This document shows positions 1 to 12,247 of a stretch of DNA of 64,000 bases, one piece after another. Position 1 is the stretch's first letter; each line of letters begins with the position of its first letter. The notes beneath the pieces were generated by a model. The model did no database searches. It was given only the letters and a program-made list of their open reading frames with translations, and had not been told where the DNA came from. Source of the stretch: Cylindrobasidium torrendii FP15055 ss-10 (taxonomy: Eukaryota > Basidiomycota > Agaricomycetes > Agaricales > Physalacriaceae); the NCBI GenBank assembly GCA_000934385.1, contig KN880456.1, positions 62,001 through 126,000 on the forward strand. Reading direction: 5' to 3'. The translations under genes were made by a program, and so were the position numbers.

Positions 1-169
1 CCGCCCTTTCCCTCGTCAGTATACACATTTCCCGATCCTCAGGGAATTGTCAGCTCCGTCGGTGGTGCCGGTGATCTATTGAACGGACGGACGACGCCGC
101 ATCGTACAAAAGGCCAGTGCATGCTGCTTGTTCCCTCAAATTCTCTATCGTCCCCATCTAGTATTCTCG

Positions 170-1540
170 ATGCCCGAACTCTTCGAACCTATCCAAGTCG
201 GCCGGCTACAGCTCGCACACCGTGTCGTGATGCCACCCATGGCGCGCATGCGTATTGAAGACGGCGCACCTATCAACCCTTGGGCAAGCACATACTACTC
301 ACAGCGTGCATCCGTTCCCGGGACACTCCTCATTGCTGAGGCGACCATTATCGCACCTCAAGCGGGCATGATCGACAATATCTCTGGGATTTGGTCGGAC
401 AAGCAGATTGCGGCATGGAAAGAGGTGCATTCGCTCATAACTTCAGATTTGAAAGGGTCATAGAAACTTATTCATTATCTCTTACAGGTCGTGGACGCCG
501 TACACGCCAAGGGCAGCTACATCTGCATGCAGATCGCTGCAACAGGCCGTGTGGCGAATTTGGACTACCTTAAATCGCTGGACCCGAAGTTCAAGGTCGT
601 TGGACCATCCGCCATTCCATATGAGCCTGGTGCCCCTATCCCACATGCGCTGACAGTTGAAGAAATCGAAGAATACGTCGAGTGGTTCGGAAAGGCTGCA
701 GAAAATGCCGTCTTGAAGGCAGGTTTCGATGGTACGCCGAGCTCCAAGCCTTTGCATTTATTCTTGCACTACCTGATGCTAACGTGAATGTAAAGGCGTA
801 GAGATTCACGGAGCAAACGGATATCTCGTCGAACAGTTCCTGTCGCATAATGCAAACCAGCGTACGGACCAGTACGGTGGCAGCCCCGAACGGCGCGTCA
901 AGTTTGCGGTCGATATCGTTGAGCGGGTGGCTCGAAGCATCGGTGAAGACCGTGTTAGCATCCGCGTTAGTCCCTGGAGTATCCGCTATGGTACGTCGTA
1001 TGGTCGACAGTCCCAACTCTACATAACTTCATTCGACAATAGGATTAGGCATGCCGGATCCCAAGCCCACATACACACATCTGGCGAGTGAGCTTAAGCG
1101 TCGTTTCCCGAATATGGCATGGATGCACGCTATCGAATCGCGCGTAGATGAGGAATTCCGGGATATCGACGTCCAGCCTGGGAAGTCAAACGACTTCCTC
1201 GTTGAAGCGTGGGCGCCGAAGCCCTTCATTCGTGCGGGTGGATTCGATGGGCCGCTGGCACTGGAGGCTGCTGACCGTTGGGATAATGTCCTTGTGTCGA
1301 TGGGAAGATGGTTTATTTCCAACGTGAGTGCCAAGTTCCTTGGATGAAGCATTGGATGAAGCAGAATGACTTTGCTGATTCAATGGGCAGCCCGATTTAC
1401 CAACTCGACTGAAGGAGGGGTATCCGTTGACGAAGTATATCCGTCCAACGTTCTACCTTCCTGGTGATACGACTGGGATAGGGTACACTGACTACACCTA
1501 TTTTTCAAACAAGGCGCAGATAGTCGTTGCCTCGTCTTGA
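170..1540 (+). CDS. Old yellow enzyme-family NADH:flavin oxidoreductase (FMN)
   Basis: Predicted FMN enzyme that reduces activated C=C bonds using NAD(P)H, probably cytosolic. Five exons (170-424, 488-731, 796-990, 1043-1323, 1391-1540) join in frame to 374 aa, normal for the family. Seen in the sequence: the N-terminal barrel start LFEPIQVGRLQLAHRVVMPP, then VEIHGANGYLVEQFLS followed by NQRTDQYGGSPERR (the family FMN/phosphate-binding region, about residues 165-195), and a C-terminal FIRAGGFDG. The start at 170 is the ATG that opens the conserved MPELFEPI; an upstream in-frame ATG at 128 would only add an unconserved tail. No pathway partner is adjacent, so the substrate is unknown. Confidence 0.9.
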
Positions 1541-1798
1541 AGGTTTGTACCCTTGATTTCCCTCGACATGCGTTTAGACTGCTCTGTAATAGATAATGTA
1601 CTACTTGGATAGAGATTATTTTCGGACTGGGTTCAATGATATTGAAGCATATCTCATCGATTGACGATTGTTAAAGGACAAAAGCTCGGCCAGAAACCAT
1701 TCAATGCGTGATACAAAAAAAACCCGTTACATTTCACACAAATCCCAAAGGGTACACATTTTTGTTACAACAAGTTCCTCCTATACAGTTAAAGACAT

Positions 1799-2991
1799 TT
1801 ACGCCTTGGAGGGGGTGTTCTCCGCGAAGTACTCGTGGTTGTCGGCGTTGTCAATAGCGTTGGTGGGGTTGCTCAGAGCAAGGGAGTGAGCACTGGACTG
1901 GCCGTAGACGTGGTCGTCAGTGCCAGCAGTGGCAGTGAAGTGGGACGACTCGTGGATGAGGGTGCCCGCGCGCGAGTCAGTGCCGGTAGTCGTAGTCGAC
2001 CAGAAGACTGGGCAGAGGTAGATTGTGCCGAACCTAGAAGCATGGTCAGAGAGGACGGGACGAAATGTCGATAAGTTGGACGTACTGAGCAGGGTACACG
2101 TAAGCATAGGTGCCGCTCTCCGTGCAGGTGCAGTCATAGGTGTAGTCCTCAGTGAAGTCGTAGCCAGCAATGGCTGTGTAGTGAGATTGGACGGTGCTCT
2201 TGCGGGAGGCGGTGTATGCGCCGAACCAGTAGGCGTAGCGCTCAGTAGACGCGCTGATGCCCTGGAGGTAACTGTATATAAAGGTTTAGCAGTCTATTTG
2301 ATTTAACGCCTGGATTCAAACGTACGAGACGGCGTTGGACGCGTAGGTGTTGGCAGCGGATGCAGCAGTAGCAACGGTGCTCTGGCGCGAAGAAGTGCAG
2401 CCATTGTAAGAGATGCGCTTGCTGGGTGCGTTGCGGGCAACAGCGAGGGTGCCAGCGAGCTTGGCAGTGTGGACCTCGGGGACCGACGCCTCAACGGTAG
2501 AAATCTCGCCAGAGTCGCTCACGACTTGGAAGAAAGGCGAAGGCTTGAAGTTGTACGACGTCTCTCCGGGGAGGGTGAAGTTGTAGGATGCAGCCACTAT
2601 CATCACAGATGAGGTGCAATTTAATTGGGATGCAATGGAAAGACGTACAGTTGTGGGAAACGCTAACAGACTCGCCCGGTGCAAGCTCGGTGTACGCGCC
2701 ATCGGCAGCGGCAGCCTCCGCCGAGTACTTGACGTGGGCACCAATGAAGGCGGGGGAGCCAGACTCGCTGTCAATGCTGAAGCTGTTGGCCGGGAAGGCG
2801 TTGATGACACTGTTGGGGTCGTTGAGAATCTTGACCGACTCGTCGCCAGTGTTGGTCAAGGTGGCAGAGATCTCAAGGTTGGTGACATCGACGACAGAAT
2901 CCGCGCCGGTGACAGCCAAGGAGAGGCTCGGGGCAGCAGTCGCGCTGATGGCGGTGAAGGCGAGAGCGAGGAGAGATGTACGAGCGAACAT
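1799..2991 (-). CDS. Secreted M35 (deuterolysin/peptidyl-Lys) metalloendopeptidase
   Basis: Secreted zinc protease of family M35, closest in style to basidiomycete peptidyl-Lys metalloendopeptidases. Four exons (2991-2649, 2596-2326, 2271-2086, 2033-1799) close in frame to 344 aa. Visible: signal peptide MFARTSLLALAFTAISATAA; prodomain with TNTGDESVKILNDP; mature domain with cysteines in YNGCTSS and YDCTCTESGTYAY; zinc site HESSH (about 294-298) and the aspzincin motif GTDDHVYG (about 304-311), whose Asp is the third zinc ligand. Length matches secreted fungal M35 precursors. No catalytic residue is missing. A TATA box lies about 55 nt upstream. Lys specificity is inferred from resemblance only. 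Confidence 0.93.
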
Positions 2992-3045
2992 GTTGACTGT
3001 GATTTACCGAGCGGAGACTGGTGAGGAGCTCGAGAGTTGTGCTAG

Positions 3046-3053
3046 CCTTTATA
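3046..3053 (-). promoter_or_regulatory. TATA box of the M35 protease gene
   Basis: TATAAAGG on the minus strand about 55 nt before the ATG at 2991, suitable for a start site about 25-30 nt upstream of the ATG. Found by eye. Confidence 0.5.
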
Positions 3054-4622
3054 CATACTGAAATCTATGTAGTATGCAGATAAGGAAGTCGCTGAATGGC
3101 TGCAGAGCGGTTGGCGCATGACGACAAAAGGATATCTGGGTCCTCCTGCGTAGTATTGCCCTCATGTCCAGGCAACAGAAATGAGCAGCAATCCTGGACG
3201 ACATATGGATCAGAACCCACAGGGACCGAGAGTCGTTTATTAGCTTCAAGACGACATTGGGCACCATACTCATCCGACCGTACTTATCACGAAAGAAGCT
3301 TCCAACAGCCTCAAGGTATGCCTCATTAGGAAGGCAACAGTGTGGATCAATTATTCAATCGCCATTCGAGGTGCCCTTCCACCTTCTTGCGGTCGTTGTT
3401 AGAGATCGACTGTTCCGCGACATCGCACACAGTAAGTGGTGATACTTGTCGTCCCCGAACTCAGTACAGAGGCTGTAGAGTCCCGTACTTACCAGATTCA
3501 ACGTTCATTCGCTCGTGGCTGTTATCGTTTGCATTCAACACAACGTCTTGACCTGGAGCCTATTTTTAAAAGCAGCAAGTAGGACAAAGATGTTAACCTA
3601 CATAGAATGAGGCCCTGTCGAGACCATACGTCTACTCTAATGTGTTATGCCCAACAGAGGATACCAAGGGTAGACGTGCGTTGTATAGATGATAAGCGCC
3701 GGATTGCGCAACAAGAGCGCATGGGGCGTGCACGTTGTGTCCATAAGTACGCTGTGTTTCCCCGGCCTGCATGCGATGATAACCTTCTTTCATACCCCAT
3801 TGGACGTCGACCGAAAGGAGAGTTCTCGATATTGCCTGCAGACCACTTGACGATCGTACGTGTTGAGTTCCTGACGGGAATGCCATGATGGTAGAAGCCA
3901 AGTCGAAGCCTCGAAGGAAATAGTCGACGGCGGGCGGAGAGAATGGAGCAAAACAGTGTGGCGTGCAATCAGTGAAGACAGTAAGTACAAAATGAGGGAT
4001 ACTGTAGAGATACAACTGCAGAAAGCTATCTCTATTTCCTCAAAAAGGTTTGCCCCAGGCGCGACCCGCTGCGCGGCTGACGACGCGTCCCAATCTCCGA
4101 AGACTAACTCGGCCAGTCCGGCGGGTTGCTGAATTGCTTCTCTAGCCCGTTTCGAACTGTTTATTCCAAGAACTAACAACTCTTGCGAGGAGTAATTCTG
4201 TGGACACCAAGTTTTCTGGAGGAGACGGTCTTGAACCAGCGCGCTGACGGATTGGTTCGCTGACAGTAACCCAGAGCATTCCCGATTGAGCCGTTACAGC
4301 CGTTACACCAGGAAGGTTGTTGATACTGCCATTCCGTACTGTATCTCGTATTCGTCTTCAACGTCGCTCGATGTACAAAAACTCTAAACTACACTACTTT
4401 ATTGTGAATGAGCAAAAAATAATACTCAGAGAATGGAGCAGTGAATGTGCAGGAAATTCCATCCATCCGTCTCAATGCCGCCACGAGCGGCCCGTTGCGG
4501 GCCGGCCATTTCCCCGCCTCCGTGTTCAGGCCGGGATCGCGCTATCGCACGCTATTCATTTCGAAGATGTGGGGAACTTGACTTGTTCCTAACCATCATG
4601 GAGGTGGGTGAACATCTGCAAT
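3054..4622. other. Gene-free spacer, about 1.6 kb
   Basis: No reading frame here resembles a protein; the frames are short, mutually overlapping and poor in coding character. The right end is the MFS promoter. A tRNA promoter-like pair of boxes near 4227-4310 (minus) does not fold as a tRNA. Confidence 0.5.
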
Positions 4623-6391
4623 ATGGCTGGACGCTTGCGACTACGACTCGATGCGCAGGGGTCTGACAAGGAGTTGAGCGCACCTACAACCTTGGATGAA
4701 GGTTCAGAAGTGGAAATCAACACAAGGGATTTTGGGTTCTTGCCCATCCCGAAAAGATTGCAATTTTCGCCGACAAAGGCCTTCCATTGGGGCATGGGCT
4801 TGAATTTGGCTTTTGCGTTTACAAGCACGGCGAGTGAGTGATAGTCGGGGACTTAGCTCCAGAACGATGCTGACGCATTTAAAGCCGCGACGAATCTCTA
4901 CTGGTGCCAGCCTCTACTTAGTACGCTTTGGCATCCAAACGCGATCCAAACAAGCTCATTTCCTTTGAGTCCAGATGTCGCAAGACTTCAATGTCAGTTA
5001 TGAAGAGGTCTCACGGTACGCGATACCATTGATCCTGTTTGCTTCATCACTGAAAGTGAGCTGGAATTCAGAATACCGACGCTTGTGCAGGGAGGGTGTG
5101 TTTTAATCACATTCAACTTATGTTAACTCATGGCCATTTAGATATGCTACAGGCCTTCTTTTTCTGACACCTCTGGGTGACCTCGTTCGGCGGCGCCAAC
5201 TTATCCTGATTCTCATCTTTACCTGCGCCTGCTTGACAATCGGTCTTTGCGTCACACACAGTGTTGTCGCATTCGAAGTCCTCTCTTACTTGGTCGGCGT
5301 ATCAGCAGTCACAGCCCAGGTCCTTATGCCCCTCACCGCTGACCTCGCGCCTCCCGAGCGTCGCGCAAGCGCCATATCCCTTGTCCTTGCAGGTCTCCTC
5401 CTTGGCATCCTCCTCGCCCGTGTGCTCGCAGGAGTCATCGGCGAATTCGCCGGCTGGCGGGCCGTCTACTATTTCGCCCTCGCACTGCAGTTCACCGTAT
5501 TGATCAGCTCATGGCTTGTCATCCCAGACTACCCTCAAAAGAACAAAGGCCTCACGTACCCTCGCATCCTACTCTCCATGGCAAAATTTGCAGTCACCGA
5601 GCCTCTTCTTATCCAATGCTGTTTTATCAGCTTCGGCTCCATGGCATCCTTCACGAATTTCTGGGTGACGCTGACGTTCCTCCTTGGTGGGGAGCCATAC
5701 CACTACTCGACGTGCGTGCGCCCATATTGAAAGCACCCTGCCTAATATCATTGTCTCGCAGATTGATCATAGGCTTGTTTGGCCTCATTGGCGTTGCCGC
5801 AGTAGCAATGGGTCCTGTCCTTGGCCGCCTCATAGACGGACTCGTCCCATGGTATGCCACCCTCATCGGCATTCTGACCCTCGGGCTTTCACACGCCATA
5901 TATACCATCGGCGCTGGCTTGAACATAGCGCCTGTCATCCTCACGACTATAGGCATAGACACATTCAGGCAGATGCTCGAAGTGAGCATGGCGACGCGAA
6001 TCTTTGGGATTGCCCCAGACGCGCGCGCAAGGCTGAATGCGATATTTATTCTCTCTGTGAGTGTGCATAATATGAAGAGTGGTAGGAAAAGCACGCTCAA
6101 CCTTCGTAGATCTTCGTGGGGCAGGTGACAGGGACACCCTTGGGGACGGCGGTATTCGTGAAATACGGCTGGCGCGCATCGGGAGCACTGTCTTGCGGCT
6201 TCTGCGGCTGGATGTTGTTTGTACTGCTTTTGCGGGGTCCTCACTGTCCCAACAACAAGTGGTTCGGATGGGAGGGTGGATTTGAGGCAAGGAAAAAGGT
6301 GGTCGAGCACGACTCTGAAAGGAGGATGGAAGAACCCCCTCTAGAGCAAAACACGAGTGAGCAGAAACACGTAGAAAAAATCGATGTATGA
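4623..6391 (+). CDS. Major facilitator superfamily transporter, bacterial-like type
   Basis: Membrane transporter of the drug:H+/AraJ-like MFS type, probably plasma membrane. Seven exons (4623-4833, 4885-4920, 4970-5015, 5072-5095, 5142-5711, 5762-6056, 6110-6391) join in frame to 487 aa with about 12 hydrophobic helices. Visible: TNLYWCQPLL at the end of helix 1, GDLVRRRQL in the loop 2-3 position of the MFS signature, and RIFGIAPDARARLNAIFI then GQVTGTPLGTAVF in the C-terminal half. The start is the first ATG in frame (4623); a near-cognate frame extends upstream. Exon 7 uses the acceptor at 6109 because it restores IFVGQVTGTPLG. It converges on the crotonase gene, 130 bp away. Substrate unknown. 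Confidence 0.9.
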
Positions 6392-6521
6392 ACGGATTTT
6401 ATGAGGATGTTCTTGGTGTGGTTTGGACGAGAGCAGTTCCCGCAAGGGTCAAACTGTAAACAATGAACAAATATGATTATACATGCACAACGTTCCGCTG
6501 GTTTTTGGACGATGGAGGATA

Positions 6522-7463
6522 TTACAATTTAGACCTTGGATTCTTCCACACTGGGGCGCGCTTCTGCAGAGGAACTGAGTACTATGGTATAACCAGGGAA
6601 GTGTTCATACCTCGACAAAGGAAAGGAGACCTTCCTGCATATTCAATGCATCACCCTCCGTACCAAAGAGACCGTCGCTCTCTCTGGACGATGCACCGCC
6701 GGCGATGGAAGCCTGATGATCCTCTGCCAAAAGCAGTGCCCGCTTAGTCGCTTGCACGGCATCCGGTGAACACTTTGTTACAATCTCCTTGGCCAGGTCG
6801 AGCGCTGTGGAAAGCACTGATGACTGCGGGACGAGAAAGTTGATGAACCCAAACTTGGCGTACGCTTCCTTTGCAGAAAATGTTCGGCCAAGGAGAAGCA
6901 TCTCAGATGCACGCTGCGTACAGTATTAGTAAGGAATGCAAGAGAGAGGGTACCCCATAGACCTGATGTCCAGCAATCTGGGTGAGGCGCGGGATACCAC
7001 CCTGCAGCGCTGAGACGCCGCGCCTGACTTCTGGTAGAGCGAATTTGGCGTCGTCTGCCGCGACGACCAAGTCACAGTTCAAGAGTAGTTCCATTCCACC
7101 GCCGAATGCGCCGCCATTGACCGCTGCAATGATGGGTTTGGCGGAATCCCGACGCGAGAGGGAAGCAAAGCCATTGGTGTTGGCGACGATGTCAGTTTGG
7201 TCTGTGCGAGTATTTGCCGAGGCGCGCTGGTTCCAGTCCTTGAGGTCGACTCCAGTGCAGAACATGCGTTCGGCGCCGGTGATCACGAGCACCCAGAGCT
7301 CGTCGGTAACATCGAACCAGTCGAGGACGAGGCGGAGCTCCTGCTGCTGCTGGGGTGTCACAGAGTTGAGTGCTTCCGGACGATTCAAAGTGAGAAGAAG
7401 GACATGGGGAATAGGAAATGCGACGAGAAAGTTGTTGGAATGAGGCGGTGGAGATGGCGGCAT
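6522..7463 (-). CDS. Enoyl-CoA hydratase/isomerase (crotonase), peroxisomal PTS1
   Basis: Crotonase-fold enzyme acting on acyl-CoA thioesters. Three exons (7463-6954, 6913-6611, 6563-6522) close in frame to 284 aa. Seen: LNRPEALNSV at the start of the fold, oxyanion-hole regions MFCTGVDLKDW and NGGAFGGGMELLL, then FALPEVRRG; the two glutamates equivalent to Glu144 and Glu164 of rat mitochondrial hydratase are present. The short last exon encodes KRAPVWKNPRSKL, so the protein ends in a canonical peroxisomal SKL signal, and no mitochondrial presequence is evident. A role in peroxisomal beta-oxidation is inferred. It diverges from the glucosyltransferase gene across 431 bp. Confidence 0.92.
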
Positions 7464-7894
7464 CAGGGAAAAGACGGTTCGGCGTGTGCTATTACCGGAC
7501 TCCCATCAACCTACATATTCGCGATGTGGCGGCGGGTAGAATAGAAATAAATGCAACAAACATTTCTTGCGTTGTTTCTGCAACGTGACGGTGCAATTTA
7601 CAGGTCAGGGCAGTGCAAGGGCAGTAAGTAGGTGGAGCTGGAGTGGCACATACGCTCTGACCGCGTCACGACGCGTCGTGATAACTTACATGATGGCATC
7701 ACGATCGTCCAAGCTCCCTCTTTCTCTACCGCCATTGCTGGATACACACCAACATCAAGACTTTGTTCTCACCTTCGTCCGAGCAATAACATCTCCGTCC
7801 AATCTGCAGAAGTACAGCCCCAGGTGTCAAGCGATGTAAACTGGCTCCAAAGTCTATTACAACATAACCTTTTTCCCACACCACTACTACGACT
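7464..7894. promoter_or_regulatory. Divergent intergenic region, crotonase / glucosyltransferase
   Basis: This 431-bp spacer separates two divergent starts and must hold both promoters. I see no clear TATA box or other named element and no convincing gene. Confidence 0.35.
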
Positions 7895-10800
7895 ATGGCT
7901 CCGAAGCAAAGGCAGGACGACCCAGATTCCGACTCCTCGACGGAAGACATTCGTATTCGTCCAGTAGGAGCAGCGCGCAATGGTATGTGTTCTATCACAG
8001 AGCTTTACCCACCTTTGACAGACCACCAGCTTTCCAGGAATTCCGCAAGACTGGCGAAGGCTTAGATTCTATCGCCACTGTCACACGCGATGGGCGCATT
8101 GTCGTATCTCTGGACCTTAAGCGCAAACTCCCTGATCTCCCAAAAGAGCATGCCAAGCCCGTTGACGAATTCGCGGTCGACGACTCCACCTGGAAGGAAG
8201 TTCCTGGGCTGAACATCGTTATCATGATTGTGGGCAGTCGAGGTGCGTCGTCATACCGCCCTACAGCCTTTGGTGACTGACAAGAACGTAGGCGACGTCC
8301 AGCCCTACGTCGCTCTTGGAAGGCGTCTCCAAAAGGATGGTCATCGAATCCGCATTGCCTCGCACGAAACCTTCCGTGGGTTTGTGACAGAGCAGGGTCT
8401 CGAATTCTACGATATTGGCGGTAACCCACAGGACCTGATGAGCTATATGGTGAAGAGTGCGTCTCGCTGTTTACTTTTCTTTGCCCCTGCTAATATGCTC
8501 ATAGATCCTGGACTCATGCCGGGCTTCGACTCTCTGACCAATGGAGATATCGGTCGCAAGCGCAAGATGCTCAAGGAAATGATAGACGGCTGCTGGGATG
8601 CCTGCCATATGCCATGCCAGAAGACGCATCAGTCCTTCTTTGCCGATGCTATCATATCCAACCCTCCTGCATTTGCCCATATACACTGCGCCGAGGCTCT
8701 GGGAATTCCGCTACAACTCTCATTTAGTGCGTATCCGCTTAAGCTCATGCCCGAACGGAGCTGACTCGCTAGCTAGCTATGCCATGGTGTTCGACCACAG
8801 CCTTCCCTCACCCACTCGTCAACGTCAAGACGTCCAATGCCGAGGAAGGGCTCACCAACTACCTCACCTACGCACTCGCTGAACTCCTCACATGGCAAGG
8901 GGTCGGCGACATCATTAACACATTCCGCAAGAAGAAGCTCGGGCTCAAGTCGCTGTCGTTTCGTTCTGGCCCTGGTCTTGCAGAGACGCTCAAGGTGCCA
9001 TGGACATACTGCATGAGTCCCGCGCTTGTGCCAAAGCCGCAGGATTGGATGAACAACATCGATGTCGTAGGGTTCTACTTCTTGGACCTGGCCAGCAATT
9101 ATAGTCCGCCGGATGATTTGGCGGCATTCCTTGCTGCTGGAAGTGCACCGGTGTATATTGGGTATGTCTCAAAGTTGAGCACAGTAGGCATAGCTGACTG
9201 CTCATAGGTTCGGCTCTGTCGTTATCGAGGACCCAAAGAAGATGACAGGTGCGCACCACAGCGACCATTTCTCGTACATCGAGACTTATCAGCGTCTTCA
9301 GATACCATCTTTGAAGCAACGCGCCAAGCCGGTGTCCGTGCTCTCGTCTCCGCTGGCTGGGGCGGCCTCGGAGGTGTAGATATCCCTTCGCATGTCTTCA
9401 TTCTCGGCAACGTTCCGCACGATTGGCTTTTCGGCGGTGGTCGCGTATCTGCTGTTATTCACCACGGCGGCGCCGGTACGACGTCTGCTGGCCTTGCACA
9501 CGGCTTACCCACGCTGGTCGTGCCCTTCTTTGGCGACCAGGGTTTCTGGGGAAGCATGATCCACAAAGCTGGCGCTGGACCAGAGCCTATCAAGCCTAAG
9601 AAACTGTCTGTGGAGAATCTAGCGGACGCGATACGGTTTTTGGAAAGTGACCAGGCGCGCTTCGCTGCAGGCAAGATGGGAGAGCAAATTCGCGCGGAGG
9701 TGAATTGTGTTCCGAATTGGTGTGAATCTTTTGGCTGATGAGTATTAGAATGGTGTAGAACGCGGCGTGGAAAGTTTCTATAGGCATTTGCCATTGAAGA
9801 ATATGCGATGTGATCTCCAGAAACAGCGTTTGGCGGCATGGTGGTCGACTGAACATGTACGTCCATCGTTTTTTTTTTGGATGACTGTGATTGACTTGTT
9901 CCCTAGTGTCTGAAGCTCAGCACCTTTGCTGCTCAAGTTTTGAGCGATGCAAAGGAGATAGATATGAACACGCTCGAACTGCATCGTCCAAAGGAATACG
10001 ACTCGCGCAAGCCAGTGACGGATCCCATTACCGGCGGGGGTGCAGCAATCTTCTGGACGGTATCGCACTACTATGCAAGCATTGCGGAGATATTCTACGC
10101 ACCGGTCAAGGGCATCACACACACGACGACTGCCATCCCCAAGGGTGTCTGGAAGATTGTGACTTCGGTGCAGGAGGGGTTCCATAATATGCCCAAGATG
10201 TACGGATCGGAGGTTCGCGAACCGGGCAAAGTCAAAGATTTCAAGAGTGGAGTTATCGAGGGTGGCAAGGTTAGTGTTCTCATGGTTCTTTTCCTTTACC
10301 TTTGACATTGATGCGCATTTTCAGGGCGTTGTGATGGGATACTACGACGGGATAACGGGCTTGGTTCGCGAGCCGTACGAGGGTGCGAAGAAAGAAGGAT
10401 TTATGGGTGCGATCAAAGGCGCAGGCAGGAGTTGGGTGAATGTGACGATGAAGCCGGCTGCGGGGATTGTGGGAGCCATTGTGCATCCGATGAACGGTCT
10501 CTGGAAGAGCACGATTCCAGGGAAGCTCGGGCCAACTGAGGTGAAGCAGCGCGCCGTGCGCATGGCGGAAGGGATGAAGGAGGTTAAGGGCAGCGAGCGG
10601 CGGGAGCGAGATGCGGTTGTGAAGACATTCAAGGAGCTCAAGAAGACGACGCAAGAGAGGCGCGAGAAAATGGTGATGCTTGCAACGCAGGTTATGCAGG
10701 AAAGGGAGGAGGCAAAGGAGAGGGCTCAGGGGGAGTTAACGCCGACGTCGACAGGCTCGTCGTTGAATGGGAAACAACAAGAGAGCCTTCCGCCCTACTC

Positions 10801-11038
10801 GCGAGGGAACAGCAGTTTTGACGAGAAAATGGCAACACTTGGGAAGGAGAAGGGCTCATTGAATTCGGACGAGAAGATGGATTCTGAGGCGGCATTTTTG
10901 AGGGATTTGGAGCTGGCGATGTACAGGTCGAAAGACTCAGTTCATGAAGACGACGAAGAACAGATGCAGAGGGACCTGGAGCTAGCGAAGAAACTTTCTT
11001 TGATGGAGGCGTCAGGGAGTGGTTCGTCTTGGACATGA
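7895..11038 (+). CDS. Sterol-type UDP-glycosyltransferase (GT1) with UIM-like tail
   Basis: Predicted GT1 enzyme of the UDP-glucose:sterol 3-beta-glucosyltransferase type. Ten exons (ends 7982, 8242, 8456, 8726, 9161, 9248, 9699, 9856, 10269, 11038) close in frame to 898 aa. N-terminal acceptor half: GSRGDVQPYVALGRRLQKDG and FTMPWCSTTAFPHPL, both sterol-glucosyltransferase hallmarks. Donor half: FGSVVIEDPKKM, AGWGGLGG and the UDP-sugar signature region VIHHGGAGTTSAGLAHGLP. No PH or GRAM domain precedes it, unlike Atg26. The C-terminal third (after about residue 540) is a separate segment rich in Gly/Lys, ending in FLRDLELAMYRSKD and QRDLELAKKLSLME, which look like ubiquitin-interacting motifs. 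Acceptor identity is inferred. Confidence 0.88.
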
Positions 11039-11396
11039 AAGAACGATTCCAGTGTATGTCATGTAGCACCAAATACCCCGGTTTGGTTGTTTGTAGTACC
11101 CTCATTCTCACATAGTAGATATGCAATGTTTAAATGTATCACAAGTATTCCGATGTATGTATATATGCCAACTACTGTGAGCGCTACTTGATGACTCTTC
11201 GCTTCTTAAGCTTGTGGCACATGTGCGTGGGAGATTGAAGTGAGCGTCTGCAACGCGCTGAGACGTATGTTGGACATTGAACTCAGAGTCATTCCCCGGT
11301 CATTTCCTGGGCGTGAAGCGCTGACCGGACCGATAGCCGAGTCGATGCGTACTGACAAATCGGGGTTCCCCAAGAACCACCGTCACAAAGTAAACA

Positions 11397-12177
11397 ATGG
11401 CGCGCGCCCTCACACAAAAGCAAGAGCGCAGGCTTATGGACTATCTCGATCTACAGTTTCTCGAGCTTGCACGAGGGTACAAGAAACGGTAAGGAGCACA
11501 TTTCATTGTTATACAGAGCGTTCTAACTGTGTCTTAGGTCCGAGCCCACAGCAACACTCTCAACGCTACCACTATACCTCCAAGCCGCGTCAAAGCTGCT
11601 GGGCTTGATCCTCAGAATACCGCCCGTTGGGCCTTCAATATCTTTGCGGACATCGTTCATGCTAAAGCTCACGAACGACGTGCTTTGTAGTGTGATGGGA
11701 TACCCCGCAGACCCGCAGAACGTCGCAGAACTGCTGGACTGGATGGACGACCTCGACCAGGCGTGGGTAGCCGTGATGCGCGCAGAGCCATGGGACGATG
11801 TACAAAACGGCGTCACACCTATGAACGAGGATACACCTGCGGAAAGAGACGAGTCTATGGACGGAATTGTGGCGCTCGGAGAAGAGAGGACGTCGGCGCT
11901 GAGCCAAACGGAGAAGACACGATTGCGGAGTCTTTTGATAGGTGGGATTGGAACATTTGAAGAATGGATGTATGGGGAGACGCCTTTGGACTCGGATGAG
12001 ACACACACGCAGGCGCAGGTGTTACTGGAGGAGATGGGCCTGAAGGACGCGTTCGACCAAGCATTCAGTCGGACTTTGGACGAGCTAGGCGGGCTTGCGG
12101 AGCTCAGACATGAGAGGATTGTGCTGAGACCGGATACGTGCAGAATGGAAGAGGTCGAAGCAGACGAATTCAGATGA
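11397..12177 (+). CDS. Conserved-looking hypothetical protein, helical and acidic
   Basis: I do not recognise this protein. Two exons join in frame: the first encodes MARALTQKQERRLMDYLDLQ and ends at a GTAAGG donor, the second begins at the GTCTTAG acceptor near 11538. The product (about 240 aa) is predicted helical and soluble; it has no signal peptide, membrane segment or Cys/His cluster. A Leu-rich part (LYLQAASKLLGLILRIPP) is followed by acidic linkers and a C-terminal helix MGLKDAFDQAFSRTLDEL. It lies 358 bp behind the glucosyltransferase on the same strand and ends 71 bp from the convergent SDR. Coding is supported by the intron and the amino-acid pattern only. Confidence 0.65.
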
Positions 12178-12247
12178 AGGGGCCAAGCCAATGTTTGAAT
12201 TCGAAGATACATACAATGCCATGTAAAATATACACTCCTTTCGCGAT

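Noticed and set aside
4227..4310. tRNA-like A box (TGGTGTAACGG) and B box (GGTTCAAGACC) on the minus strand
   Set aside because: The spacing would need an intron, the T stem has a mismatch and the 5' sequence cannot pair with the putative 3' acceptor strand (TCCTCCA). At most a degenerate tRNA-derived element.
5651..6310. 219-codon minus-strand frame over the MFS gene
   Set aside because: It is antisense to well-supported transporter exons and its sequence is the usual Ser/Arg-rich shadow of a membrane protein gene.
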